The translations under genes were made by a program, and so were the position numbers. A stretch of 64,000 nt of DNA from Liolophura sinensis (Eukaryota; Mollusca; Polyplacophora; Chitonida; Chitonidae): NCBI RefSeq assembly GCF_032854445.1, contig NC_088301.1, forward strand, positions 25,838,402-25,902,401, in the 5' to 3' direction. Under the pieces are notes generated by a model. That model ran no database searches. It was given only the letters and a program-made list of their open reading frames with translations, and was not told where the DNA came from. This document shows positions 25,401 to 40,400 of this stretch, in pieces; positions within the stretch are counted from its first letter, which is position 1; every line of letters begins with the position of its first letter.

Positions 25401-28400
25401 AAAAACGACGTTGTTTACAATGGCAAAGCAATAATGAATCTTACACATCCCTAAGGCAAGCAGACGGTAATTACACAATGGCTATGCCCTCGTACAGTGA
25501 TCTCTGCAAAACTGACATGCACCATTTTGTTTTGCCAATTATCACTATGGGGTAGCATCTGACAATAATTGGATACCGACGTGGGAAGTCCGAAGTGGGA
25601 CAAATTACATCATTTCAGTGATGCTGGACATTCCACTGCAGCGTCAACAGAGCGATGTCACAATGAGTAGACTAAATATGTCACACATGAAACCGCCAAA
25701 CGCAACACGTTTTGCATCAGGCAACAAAAGACTTGTGACATGCCAGTCCTTCGCCACACCAGCACCACCTGTTGTGAGAGGATACCCCATTGTAATTATA
25801 ATATATTTGCGGCCGTTAAGCAGCTATCAGGCTGCTGATTACTGACATCAGGGTGAATAAAAAGTAAAACATTCAAAGAAATCTGATTCTTGTAGCATTC
25901 ACATTTAAAAAGAACATTAGAGGATCAAAACAAAGCCAATGAACGAACCCTCATACTGAGTCTCAGACAGAAGCGGTTGTGACGGAGGTCTGCCGAGAAT
26001 AACATCACTTGACAGAACAGGTTCCACGCATTGACATTGTCAAACTCCTGAAAGAAGAAATGTGAGATATGTAATTCACATTATCAAACTTCTACAAACA
26101 GAAATAGGAGATGTGTAATTCACATTATCAAACTTCTACAAACAGAAATGGGAGATATGTAATTCACATTATCAAACTTCCACAAACAGAAATGGGAGAT
26201 ATGTAATTCACATTATCAAACTTCTAAAAACAGAAATGGGAGATATGTAATTCACGCTATCAAACTTCTACAAACAGAAATGGGAGATAGGTAATTCACG
26301 TTATCAAACTTCTAAAAACAGAAATGGGAGATATGTAATTCACATTATCAAACTTCCACAAACAGAAATGGGAGATATGTAATTCACATTATCAAACTTC
26401 TAAAAACAGAAATGGGAGATATGTAATTCACGCTATCAAACTTCTACAAACAGAAATGGGAGATATGTAATTCACATTATCAAACTTCTAAAAACAGAAA
26501 TGGGAGATATGTAATTCAAATTATCAAACTTCTAAAAACAGAAATGGGAAATATGTAATTCACATTATCAAACTTCTACAAACAGAAATGGGAGATATGT
26601 AATTCACATTATCAAACTTCCACAAACAGAAATGGGAGATATGTAATTCACATTATCAAACTTCTAAAAACAGAAATGGGAGATATGTAATTCACGCTAT
26701 CAAACTTCCACAAACAGAAATGGGAGATTTGTGATTCACATTATCAAACTTCTAAAAACAGAAATGGGAGATGTGTAATTCACGTTATCAAACTTCGGAA
26801 AACAGAAATGGGAGATAGGTAATTCAAATTATCAAACTTCTAAAAACAGAAATGGGAGATTTGTGATTCACATTATCAAACTTCTAAAAACAGAAATGGG
26901 AGATGTGTAATTCACGTTATCAAACTTCGGAAAACAGAAATGGGAGATATGTAATTCAAATTATCAAACTTCTAAAAACAGAAATGGGAGATTTGTGATT
27001 CACATTATCAAACTTCTAAAAACAGAAATGGGAGATATGTAATTCATGTTATCAAACTTCTGAAAACCAAAATGGGAGATATGTAATTCACATTAATTCA
27101 TAAAACTGAGATGTGGTTAAATATTCTGTCTGCATTGAATGTCAAGCATAGTTTTGCTAGGCAGAATAGCTTCAACACAGAAATAATGACCTTTACATAT
27201 TTTTAAACTAATGAAGAAAGAAATGCATGATTCATACTTTTTTTTCAAACAGTAAAAACTAAAAATGGAAACCACCCCACTTTCATCAAATACCTGGAAA
27301 ATCTGACTTGTTGATAGTAAATGTCATCTCTGCTAGGCAGAATAACTTCATCACAGAAATAATGACCTTTGCATATTTTTAAACTAATGAAGAAAGAAAT
27401 GCATGACTCATACTTTATTTTCATACAGTAAAAACTAAAAATGGAAACCAACCCACTTTCATCAAATACCTGGAAAATCTGACCTGGTGATAGTAAATGT
27501 CATCTTTGTCAGACATTTTCATGAAAAAAGTTAAATAAACAGTATTATCATTAATAGGGATTACACTTTCTGAATATAGCATAGATTCTAGTGCTGAAAT
27601 TTGGCTGAGACCACTGCAGGTTTCGAACCAGCGACCTCAGAGTAAGGCAACAAATCGCCAGCAATATATGTCAACCGTCTAGACCACTCGACCAACAGGC
27701 CTTCCACAAAAATAGAAGGTAGCTGACCAGTAGACTTTACAGCAAACATGCATTACCCCTCTGATGATCACAAATGACGTCACTCCCTTAGGTGAATATA
27801 AAATTCAGGCCAGTCACTGCAACCTGTACATCATAACACAACCCGGAATTTTACCGAAGATTTCTTACCCTCAAACAGATTTCCTTGACAAATCTGTAGG
27901 CAAACTGTCCGTTCTTGTTCATCATAAATGCCAATACACACATATCTTCAGTTTCCTGCAGAATCAGAAAGAGATTAGAAAGATCATTTCTTTCATTTAT
28001 TTTCCTGGTGTTTACACCAAACTTAAGCTATTTTTTTGCTGCATACATGAAGAGACAGAATTATCAACAATGGGTGGAGGAAACAGATCAATGCCTGGAG
28101 AAACCAGAACACGATAAATTATTTGTATCTAAATGTTAATCTTCTTATAAATTTATTTATTTATTTATTTGATTGGTGTGTTACGCCGTACTTAAGAATA
28201 TTTCACTAATATGACGGCGGCCAGCATTATGGTGGGTGAAAACCGAGCAGAGCCCACGACCATCTGCAGGTTACTGGAAGACGGCTGGAGAGGAAGCCAG
28301 TATGAGTTGTACTTAAACTCACAGCGACTACATTGGTGAGAGACTCCTGGGCCATTACGCTGCGCTAGCGCGTTAACCAACTGAGCCAAGGAGGCCCCTC

Positions 28401-31400
28401 TTCATATAAAGACTTGTAACCAAGCCAAAGGGAACTGAATTCTATCAAGAAGCCTAAACCATTCAGGTATTAGTGTACTGAAGCAAGCTGTGAATAAAGG
28501 AGGAAAAAAAACAGAAAAACAATGCCAATGTCACATGAAAGAGCATAAAAACTATAGTCTTTAATATTTTTTTCTTTCAGGAGAAAGGGGTATTTGAAAC
28601 TCTTGGTATATATTGTCTTCGAATAATAATGTTTTAAATAAGAATGTGATGCATGTCTAATAAATTTATTTGAATGTAAATTAATTGTTTATATTCAAAC
28701 ATATGCATTTAATCTGAATGATGATAATATTTATGAATATCTTGAGAACATAAATATCAAAAAACGGAAAAAAAATATTGAAGAGCTGTTTTACAATTAA
28801 CTTTTTGTGCTCTTTTATGAGAACTTTATTTAACTATTGTGTGAACCTTATTTAACTTTCATGTGAACTTTAACTTTTATGTGAACTTTATTTAACTTTC
28901 ATGTGAACTTTATTTAACTTTCATGTGACCTTTATTTAACTTTTATGTGACCTTTATTTAACTTTTATGTGAACTTTATTTAACTTTTATGTGACCTTTA
29001 TTTAACTTTTATGTGAACTTTATTTAACTTTTATGTGAACTTTAATTTTCATGTAATTTCCACCCTTAATGATGGAGCCAATCAGCCGAGGCGAAGAGCG
29101 AAGTTTTAGCTCAAGATGAGCGGAAATGTTCAAAGCTTTCTTTTCTTTTGTAATGTTATTAACTGATTTATTTGTTTATTTATTTGATTGGTGTTTTACG
29201 CTATACTCAAGAATATTTAACTTATACGACGACGGCCAGCATTATGGTGCGTGGAAACCCGGGGGAAACCCATGACCATCTGCAGGTTGCTGGGAGACCT
29301 TCCCACATACGGCCAGAGAGGAAGCCAGCGTTATTAATTGAACATTAACGCAAGTCTCATTTTAAATTGTACACAATGTGGACTTGTTAAGACTGACTGA
29401 CCCTGGCCATGGTTTCATCAGAGGTAAAAAGAGGACAGGAGAGGCCCAGAACTGCCAGTTCCTCTAGCTCACTAAGTTTTCCTTCTTCTACCAGAACGTC
29501 AAACACCTGGGGGACAAGAAAACACAGACAATGCACAAAAAACAACAACAACAAAAAATGTAAATAAGTAAATAAAGCAGTGTTCTTCAAAGGTGATTCA
29601 GCTTATTTATAAGAATGTGTGTATCAAATTTGAACAATCTTACTGAAGTTTTAACATATATTGTTCACATGAGAACTCCACACAAAAATGCAAATGAACA
29701 AAAACAGTGACGCAATCGCACAATTAAGATTCCTGCACTGCATTTACAAGGGGGTATAACTCATGTTCCACAGGACATGTACACGTATATATAGTCTCAA
29801 CATCAAGGACCCAGGAAAGCATTGAGTAACAACTTTTATAAATTCTTTCATTACATCACATTGATTTTATTGATTTATTTCCTTGGTGCTTAAGCCATAT
29901 TCAACAACATTACACTTATATAAAGTCAGCTTTATGATTTATTTATTTATCTGATTGGTATTTTACGGCGTACTCAAGAATGTTTCACTTATACGATGGC
30001 GGCCAGCATTATGGTGGGAGGAAACCGGGCACTACTACAGCCACAGACAGGTTTATGTTTGTTGGAAATCAGAGTGCACAAAGAAACCTGGGAAACCTTC
30101 TAATTTAAAGCTGCAGTCTAAACAGTGAGAGCTGGATTTGAAACCTCCACCCACCCTGGTCAATACCCGATGTAGAATTTTTCTAGTACTTTTAGTCCAA
30201 AAAAACCAAACTAACCATGTTGGTTGCAAAATGAACATTATGTTGTTGAAATCTAGCACTGTATATCCACCATTTCATTAGATTTATTTATTTAGTTAGC
30301 TCGCTGATGTTTAACGCCGTACTCAAGAATATTTCATTTATATGACAGCACCCAGCATTATGGCGAGAGAAAATCGTGCAGAACCAAGGGGAAACCAAAG
30401 AGTATCCGCAGGCGCTGAAGACATTCCATGTACAGCCGGACACCACTTCATTAGAGAAAACCTACAGAATCTGCAGAAAAATTATTATGGCTCGAACTGA
30501 AACGACTGAATGATTGCAACTAAACGCCACATCTGCAGCACAGATATTTCAACAATATTGTAGTGATTTATATTAATGGTGTTTTACACCGTAGTCGAGA
30601 ATATTTCACTTATACGACGGCAACCAGCGTTATAGTGGGAGGAAACCAGGCAGAGCCCGAGGGAAACAGATACCATCGGCAGGTTGCTGGCAGACTTTCC
30701 CACGTTCAGCTGGCTAAGATTTGACACTGTTTTACACTGTACTCAAGAATATTTCAGCCGGAGAGGAAGCCAGCATGTGCTGGACTTGAACTCAGAGCGA
30801 CCTCAATGGTGAGAGGTTCCTGGATCATTACGCTAATCTAGTGCGCTAACCAACTGAGCTACGAAAGCCCCTCAATATTGTAGTGAGAGGCTCAGTTGAA
30901 AAGATTACAGTCAATAACATACCTTCACAAATATATCCCACAATTCATCTTTGGACAAACCTTTTCCAGCTGTAGAGGGATCTGAAATGAAACAAGCAAA
31001 TGTACATGTAAGACTGAAATGTTGAGAATGAAAATGTGACAGAAGTGGACAAAGGGACACAGGAGTTTGAGCTGGCTAGCTGATTGGTTGCAGCATTCAC
31101 ATGCCCACAGTTTAATGCTGAATTATCTTATCTTATCTAAAGGACACCTGAAAAGGAACTATAAAACAATGATGATGATTTTAGGGCAATCAAGTTTTTT
31201 TAAAAATTTCATTTTTGAGGTATATTTATTTATTTATTTGATTGGTGTTTTATGCCGCACTCAAGAATACTGTATTTATACGACGGCGGCCAGCATTATG
31301 GTGGGAGGAAACCGGGTAGCGCCCAGGGGAAACCGTCGACCATCTGCAGGTTGCTGGAAAACCTTTTGAGATATACATATATTTTATATCTCTTTATAAT

Positions 31401-34400
31401 TAATCACTCATTTTTTAAATCTTTTCTGCAAATGAGCAGAAATTTCATCATTGATGAGCTTTCCAGAAACTCTGGGCCAGCTTGGCTCACACCCCTATCC
31501 TTCAACATCGTTGTCTTGATCTACTTTTCCAATATAATGATATCACAATCCTCTTGAAGATTTATCTGCTCTTCACACCTTTCATTTTCATTTCATTTTT
31601 TGTTCACCATAAACCTTAAATTAAATACATAGGTATACATGTGTGATACATTTGGCAGGAATAAAAAAGCTCGCAAGAGTTTGTTCTATCCCATGAAAAG
31701 TAGAATGTTATATAATGGAGTTTATACATGGAATAATGGTAATGATATTACAGTGTGACATATATAATGGAGTATATACATGGAATAATGGTAATGATAT
31801 TACAGTGTGACATATATAATAGAGTATATACATGGAATAATGGTAATGATATTACAGTGTGACATATACAAGCATACATGGTAACAAACTAATGTTCAAA
31901 ATCAGGAATCATAAAAGATGTTGGAAACTTTAGCAACAGGAACTTTAGGGAACTTTTTTTTTTCCTTTTTTTTTTTTCGTCATTAACCTACATAAGCAAC
32001 CAAAGTGCGTCTTAATGAAACTGCTCAATTGCACCTTGCACAGTGTATAACACCAAGAAACCAGCAAAGATTTCAGCACTGACATCAATAGGTTCTTCTA
32101 TTACTTTTACACGTCTCAGCTTGTGGTATACCACACCATTTGACTACAGTCAGAAATATGTTTTTTTTACACATACAAGAGGACTTACTTTTTGTTTTCA
32201 TCAGGTCTGGTTTGTTTTTAGCCAGCATTCTCAAGGCTTCTATTCTGTGCTTTGGTGTGTGATATGACAGAACAACTGCATGAACAGAGAAAAAGACTGA
32301 ACTAATCGCATGACAACTAGAATGCAGATGACCTTTTGGCTATAAGCATACGCAAGAAAAATCATCACTATGCTAAGAACCTGGGCCTGGTTGTTCCAAA
32401 CTGGTTTAAGACTGATTTTAACTTTAAGCCAAGTCTTCACTTTTGTACTTTGCTGAAAAAAAAATTGTGTAACAGTATTATAAAAATGAACTAAAGCCGT
32501 TATACTTTGACTTTGCAGAGCTGTGTAAACTGCCGAGTTTGGCTTAATTTTTGAATATAAAATATGGCTTAGTACCATTATTAGCTAATACACTTTCAAA
32601 CAACTGGACCCTGGGGTAACTGGTGTAAATAATGAAAGGATTTTTCAAGAAAATTTTGAAGGTGAGAAATGTCACGACAACCAGTGCAGTAAGTTCGGGG
32701 AGACCATGAAAATACTGATACAAACTGCATTTAAAACTTACATGTGCATAAGTTTTAATCATGGGGAAGAGATATCTAAAATTTTCATGGAAATCAGAGC
32801 AGAACTGGACAAAATCGTGTCTATAGCCAAACAGACTGATTTACTTACCCTTGAAGCACTCTGGATTGTATAGCTCCTGCATATGACTGATGATTAGTTT
32901 TTTACCATTGCTGATAAACTCGTCAAGTTTCTTGTGGGAGTAGAGCATCATACACTTGTGCAACAACAACCATCGCTCCTGGTCAGACAAAGAAACAGTT
33001 AATGTTAAGCAAAAGCACAAATGAAACTGTTCTCAAGACCATGAACAAACTGGTTATTTTTTGTTTCAGATCCACTTCAGATCTATTTAATGGGCCTTGA
33101 CACTCTGAAATTTCTTTGTGGACAGATATTAACAAAAACTCTGCTTTCAAAGTTTGGTTATTTGCTACCGGTTTTATTTTTTCTATGCTGTTGGCATTGT
33201 TAAACAGACTTTCTCGAAAACAACTGTGTTTATTGACAAAATTTCTTACTTCTTCCATGTTATTTACAACATCTTAATAGGAAGTGTGAAAAAACAGCCA
33301 CTTTTGCATCAACTCATTCAAACATTTGACCATCTCATTTTTTCATCTCAATCAAAATGTCATAGGGGGCTTTTTCTTCTTCCTCAATTCTTTTGATCGT
33401 TGTTCAGTGATGTTCTGAAGACTTTCTCATTTACCTGAAATGACCATAAATTTCAGCCAATTGGCCTGATTCTAAGAGTTCTATTGATTTTAGAAGGAGT
33501 TTTGAGGCTAGCTGGGGATATATTCTATACAATAGATATTCTACTGGAAAATCGTAAGCCTCAGCACCAAGATTATATTCCATGACATTCATTTGCCTAT
33601 CAAAATGCAATTTTGAGGTGAAATTTTAGGGTATATGACAGCAGCCAGTGTAAATGTAACATGGATGGAGAAAACCTGGAGCGCCTGGTGTAAACCACCG
33701 GTCTATGGTCTGTTACTCAAATACTCTCTCACTGATCTTCAACTAAAACCAAACTCTGTGAATGGTCACACAAGCCTCATTTATCCCTTACTGTCACCCA
33801 AGCAGATTTTAAATTTATTTATTTATTTGACTGGTGTTTTACGCCATAATATTTCACTTATGCGACGGCAGCCAGCATTATGGTTGGAGGAAACCAGGCA
33901 GAGAGCAGAGGAAACCCATGACCATCCGCAGGTTGCTGCAGGCCTTCCCCCTAGCAGATTTTCGGTATATATATATATATGTATCAAAAACCTAATCAGA
34001 TCATTTTAGTTTTCAAACCTAAATTTGATGCTAGAGATGTATTCTGTACATGTATTTTTATGACATTACAAGGATATGATACTTCACGTATAGGAATTCC
34101 AGATTGTCAACTAACCTCGTTAGTCAGTGGTGCTTGCTCTACCATCTCTGTAAAGACAGGAATGACAACAATACACATTTACACACATTGAGAGGTTTTC
34201 AACATACCTGTATATCTTACATTGTCAAATATGTATTCACATATTTATTTGATTACTGTTTTAGGCAGTGCTCAATAATTCACTTATATGACGGTGGCCA
34301 GCATTATGGCAAGAGGAAACCGAGCACAGCCTGGGGGAAACCCACAACCATCCACAGATTGCTGACAGACCTTCCTGTGTACCACAAATGTGTTATTTGT

Positions 34401-37400
34401 ACATTAGAACTTATTTATAACACACCAAAGACATTCAGTCCAATATCAACTTTCAATTAAAGACTATTTAATTACAATTGTGATGGTTCTGCTTAAAATC
34501 GGATAGCTATTGCACTTCTGGTAAAGTTATATCCCATTGTCTTCTTGTCTGATGTTATATTAGTCAAAAGCTGAAGAAAAAATTATTTCTGCATGACCTT
34601 GCAAAATTTTTACTGCAAATTTGTTTTCATACTTCAGAAATCCAAACTTTTATGAATACTATATCCCTTTTTTTTCTCAAAAGTAAAGGCTTCAGAACTG
34701 ATCAAATTCTTTACTTAAATTCAAGAAAATAATATGTAAAGATTGGAGGCTACAAAAATATCTGGGATGACACTGGGGGGATTTACCTGTGGTGAGGGTG
34801 CGTATTGCCTCATCAGCTCTACCCATCTGCTGCTGAAGGTTAGACAAGGCTACACGAGCCTCGGTGTGATTGGGGGCCAGCTCAACCACCTTAGCATAGG
34901 CCTCTTCTGACCGATCTACCTCGCCCAGGATGCTAAGACACTCCGCATAGCGCAGCCACACTGCAGCCTACCACAAAGCAGAGTAAAGGATATATGAAAA
35001 GGTATTATAAAATCAAGCCTCTAACGGCAACGAGGAAAGATATGTCAATAAAATTTGGAAAAAAATCTTCATTTTTGAGATATATTATATATTCTTTAAT
35101 AACCCTTCTATTTTATACACATTCTCCATCAAGGGTAGGATATATTTGCAAATGATGTCACAGAGTAACATACTAAGAATTGCACCCCCATTCAGGCTTT
35201 CCTCCCAACAAAAATGTTTTGACAGCTATCACAGAAGGTCACTTAATTTCCGGCATCATCGCTGGGGCCAACCACTGGGGAAACTGTTGTTCAAAGCCAT
35301 TTCCATGCCCCATGAAGAAAGCCAAGAAACTGTTGTGTATTTGTATAGGTTAGGCCACTTCATACACTCCCTATTCAAAAATATCAAACTAAGCTTTTCA
35401 TGTATACTTTAATAGAAACAATAATTTTAATTGAAAACAACTGCTACAGCCTCATTTATTTATTTTATTTGATTGGTGTTTTAAGCAGTACTCAAGAATA
35501 TTTCACTTATACAATGGCGGCCAGCATTATGGTGGGAGGCAACCGGGGGAAACCCATGGCCATCCATAGGTTGCTGGTAAACCTTCCCACATACGGAGAG
35601 GAAGCCAGCATGTGCTGGACCTTGCTGAACTCACACCGACCGCATTGGTGAGAGGCTCCAGGGTCACTGTGTTAACCATCTCAGTCTGGAAGAGATGGCT
35701 TTAGGTCAGGAGATCTGTCAGGTACCTTAGTGGCACATCTCCCAGTGGTTTCCTCCACTATCGATTGCTATCAACAATTTCAGCCATCTGATAAATAATG
35801 CTCACTTCCTGACAAAGCCCACAAATTTTTACATGAAATTTCAAGACTTTAATTACAACCCCCTCCCCCTCCCTTCCCCTTGTAAGCTCCTCCCCAGCCA
35901 TCACAGACTCGAAGAGCCTTGTAAAGTTGTCTGTCATCTCCGCTGGATGCAGTTTTGTGATACAGTGCTTACCAGGGAGTAGTTCTTGGTTTTGACAAGC
36001 ATCTCCAGGATGGGCCTGGCGTCTTTGTATCGACCCAGGTGCATGTAAGCCTCAGCTACATCCAGATACAGGTCACCACTAGACTCGGCAGATTCCTCCT
36101 GGAGGGGCGAGCGCACATACTGCAAAATACACACACTGGTACAGTAAAATACACACACAGTATCCCAGTATCAGCTAGTACAAAAATACGCACAATATTA
36201 CTGTAAGATGTACTGCAAATTGCACACGCAGAATTATGGTACAGTAACAGGTATTGCCAAATACTGTGAAACTTCATTTTTCAACCACCAATGCACTTTT
36301 TTAAGTGGAAATTTATGCGTACAATTATTATGTAAATTATGCCCAAACTGATTTCTGTGTGTCGTTAAAGGTGTTAGCTTCTTAAAACTGTGCAAAGTAT
36401 TTGCTCCACACTCTCTCAGAATGTTTCTAAATATTGGTTGCAGAGGCGGTTGAAAAGATTGAAGAATTAGGGTACACATACAATATCTTGGTAACAGGTA
36501 CTGCCGGATACACATACAATATCTTGGTAACAGGTACTGCCGGATACACATACAATATCTACACATACAATATCTTGGTAACAGGTACTGCCGGATACAC
36601 ATACAATATCTTGGTAACAGGTACTGCCGGATACACATACAATATCTACACATACAATATCTTGGTAACAGGTACTGCCGGATACACATACAATATCTTG
36701 GTAACAGGTATTGCCGGATACACATACAATATCTTGGTAACAGGTACTGCCGGATACACATACAATATCTTGGTAACAGGTACTGCCGGATACACATACA
36801 ATATCTTGGTAACAGGTGCTGCCGGATACACATACAATATCTTGGTAACAGGTACTGCCGGATACACATCCAATATCTTGGTAACAGGTACTGCCGGATA
36901 CACATACAATATCTTGGTAACAGGTGCTGCCGGATACACATACAATATCGTGGTAACAGGTACTGCCAAATACGCACACACATAGTATCACCCTAACAGG
37001 TGCTGCAAAATACATGCCAAATTCTGCCAAACACTATCACTGCACAAGGTACCATAATATACACACTGAGTTTTTCTACAGGCTGTGCACTGATAATTAC
37101 ATTTATGTATGATTTCTTACTTTCAGACATTTTTCATTCGCTCCGCATGTGTTTTACACAATTCTGGGGGACAATCTAGCATACCTATGTATTTATGTAC
37201 ATCCATTCTCAAAAGAAATATCCAACCAGTAATAGCAAACACAACTGAATAGTTGTATGTCCATGTAAACATTACAAAATTTGTCTAACTCCCACAGCTC
37301 AAGGTGTATCACACAGGCCACCTAGCTTCACCCCCAAGGCTATAGGTAACCACCAGCTTTACCCTCAAGTCTATTGGTTACCATTAACTTCCACACCAGT

Positions 37401-40400
37401 GTTACAAACCTTGGCTAACTCATATAGCTCTAGGTGTATCAGACACACCACCAGCTTCACCCTCAGGTCTATAGGTAACCATTAACTTCCACACCAGTGT
37501 TACAAACCTTGGCTAACTCATATAGCTCTAGGTGTATCAGACACACCACCAGCTTCACCCTCAGGTCTATAGGTAACCATTCAGACACAGTACACCTGTC
37601 GAATGGAAACACAATATTAATGGTATACAATTCCTCATATTTGACATGAATGCAAATTAACAAATTTTCTCTCTTTTTCTTCATTCAAGACCATAATGAG
37701 AAGAATGCAAGCACTTACCAGAAGTTGAATGGGAAAGGTCTAAAGTACGTGTATATCAAATTTTGTTTACATACACATCTATGTATTTAAAAATGTCACA
37801 ACAATGCAGTTTTTTTTTTTAGCTTAAACTGACAAACTGCTAGGCACGTAAATCATAAGCCCTTCTCAGTATATATATGATGAAATAGGCATCAAGAAAA
37901 AAAAAGATATAGGTCAGGCCCTGTATTTATCAAGTAACATAAGACATAAATCATAAATTGCAATCCTTAATAATCAGAAGAGGTAAGAACTCAAATTGTG
38001 GCTGGTACCTTGTTCTGCAGTCAAAAAGCAAATGTACAAATTTGAAACTTCCTAGAGCAACTTGAAAAGACGTTGGAAAAATATGGGCCCAGACATAAGC
38101 ATATATCTGAGCTGTCATAACAATAAAATACTTCTACTTTGGACATACAAGTATTCAGACAGAACATAATTTTTTCTCACAACATATTGGATTAAGATCA
38201 AGTTAGAAATCATTGGAGAAATTTGGAAATTACTTTCAATTCAATACATGGTTCTGCTTTAGCACTGTTTGCTAGCAGACAGCAGCCATTGTGATTAACG
38301 TACAACTATTACTTATAATTTGTCATTCTTCTCCATTATTCTGGGATTAACTTCTGTGGAATGGATTTTTCTACCTTGTCAGTTTTTCTGTGTCTAGAGC
38401 ACCAGTCTCGTCTGTGCCCAGCCATTTTGTATCATCAGCCAAGTAAAACACAACCCCACAGTGCTTCATTAAGATCTGTAAACATGACAACAATTCCAAT
38501 GTTAGTTAGATATAGGTATATGTCACAGCAGAGCATTACAGGAGGCTGTGAGTGAGTGAGTGAGTGAGTGCTTGGGGTTTAACGTCGTACTCAACAATTT
38601 TTCAGTCATATGATGACAAATCAATCCTTAGGGTGCATGTACGTGTAATGTGCCTCCTTGTTGCAGGACAGATTTCCACCGCTCTTTTATTTAGTGCTGC
38701 TTCACTGAGACGACCTACTGAAGGCAAGTAAGCAGCCCCGCCCAAGCCATTATACTGATGCGGGTCAACCAGTCGTTGCACTATCCCCTTCATGCTGAAC
38801 GCCAAGCAAGGAAGTTATAACTTCCTCTTTTAAAGTCTTAGGTGTGACTCGATCAAGGATTGATCCCGGATCTACCGGTCCTGAAGCGGACGCTCTAACA
38901 ACTGTGCTATCTGGGCCAGTCAAGAGGCTGTGAAGGTGCTTGTTAACAGAAGAAGTTATCAAATCTAAATCTCACAGCTTAGGAGAATGGAAACAGGTTT
39001 CTCACTATACATTTGATTTGACACATTCATGAGCTTCCACTTCACTGTCAAAAGAATAAGCTTGACAGGATTTTGGTTATATTTTCACATGCTCGCCCCC
39101 TCCGTACAAGACCTGAAATGCTAGCACGAACTGTTGATTTAAATTAGGCCCTAGTACTCATGAAAATGTTTGACAAATGTTTACCTGTTAATTTTATTGT
39201 AAAGATCTAAGAATATTTATTTTGAGAATTGCCTTACATATTGGGTGATATAATTTAGTGCTGTGTTCTTATCAATGCACATGAAGTTTAATTATGATCA
39301 ATCATTTGAAAAGCATTCTACCACTGTTCCTCCCTTCTGCAGAAAAAAAAAAAAGAAAACAACTTACCTACCCTCATTTGTTCTAAAGGGCTTGTAACAT
39401 CAAACAAACAATGTTTTAATTTTGGCACTAGTGATCATGCGAACTTCATGTACGACCACATGAGACAGCACTGTCCAACGTGTGTTGCCACCAAAGCCCC
39501 AACAACAATACAAACAGGGGATTCAAAAAAATTCTTTATCTGAGAAACCATTTCCATGATCTAGCAAAATTGCCAAGACTCAAGTCTTAGGAATAATTCA
39601 ACCCCGACCAAGACCCACAAATTCACAGAAAACGAAAGATGTATCAACAGGTATTAAGATTGGCTGTATTAGTAATTGTAAACTACTTTTTATCAATGAA
39701 TGAAGAGCATATCACCTCTAACGACACCTTATACATCTTTTGGGACATCAAAAGTTCCAGCAGTAAGTTGACATCTGAAATGGATGGATGAAGTAATATA
39801 GTGACTTTGAAATCAAACTTACTACAACTTGAAAGAGGATCTGAAACAGTCCTTTTGGCTAAAATACAATGTTATTTATTTATTTATGTGATTGGTGTTT
39901 TATGCCATACTCAAGAATATTTCACTTATGCACTGGCGGCTAGCATTATGGTGGGAGGAAACCAGGCAGAGCCCAGGGGAAACCCACAGCTATTCGCAGG
40001 TTGCTGAGAAACCTTCCCACACACGGCCAGAGAGGAAGCCAGCATGAGCTGGACTTGAACTCACAGCGACCGCATTGGTGAGACAATGTGTGTACATCAA
40101 ATGCCTCAATTTGCCTAACACTGCATTCACTTCCCCATGGAATCGATGTATGCTCTATAATGATTAATTTATTTGAGAGAGCAGTAACATTTAGGACACA
40201 TGCCCAGGACATTTAGGACATTGCCCAGCCCTTGTGACTCTTTCCTCTAAATCCTGTAACATAATCTTAGACATGTCATAGACAAAACAACTTCACTGGA
40301 TTCAAATGGATTGTACATTTAAAATAAAAAAAAGTTTTAGGCCAAAGTAGTTTTTTTAGCTAAAAAAAATGAATATTAAAAATGACAGGTGATAACCTAA

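Noticed and set aside
26048-27095. CRISPR-like regular array
   Set aside because: The units are contiguous with no unique spacers, and the context is an animal gene; it is a minisatellite.
27620-27703. True tRNA gene on the minus strand
   Set aside because: The head has A and B boxes, but it is embedded in a dispersed repeat with several diverged copies and I could not draw a proper acceptor stem.
35873-35940. Extra GTF3C3 exon just after exon 14 (minus strand reads TDNFTRLFESVMAGEELT)
   Set aside because: Exons 14 and 15 already join in phase and match the human protein without it, and no convincing acceptor precedes it.
36434-37030. Long overlapping open frames on both strands encoding repeats such as TYNILVTGTAG
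   Set aside because: They arise because the 36-bp unit is a multiple of three without stops. They lie in an intron of GTF3C3 with no splice context.
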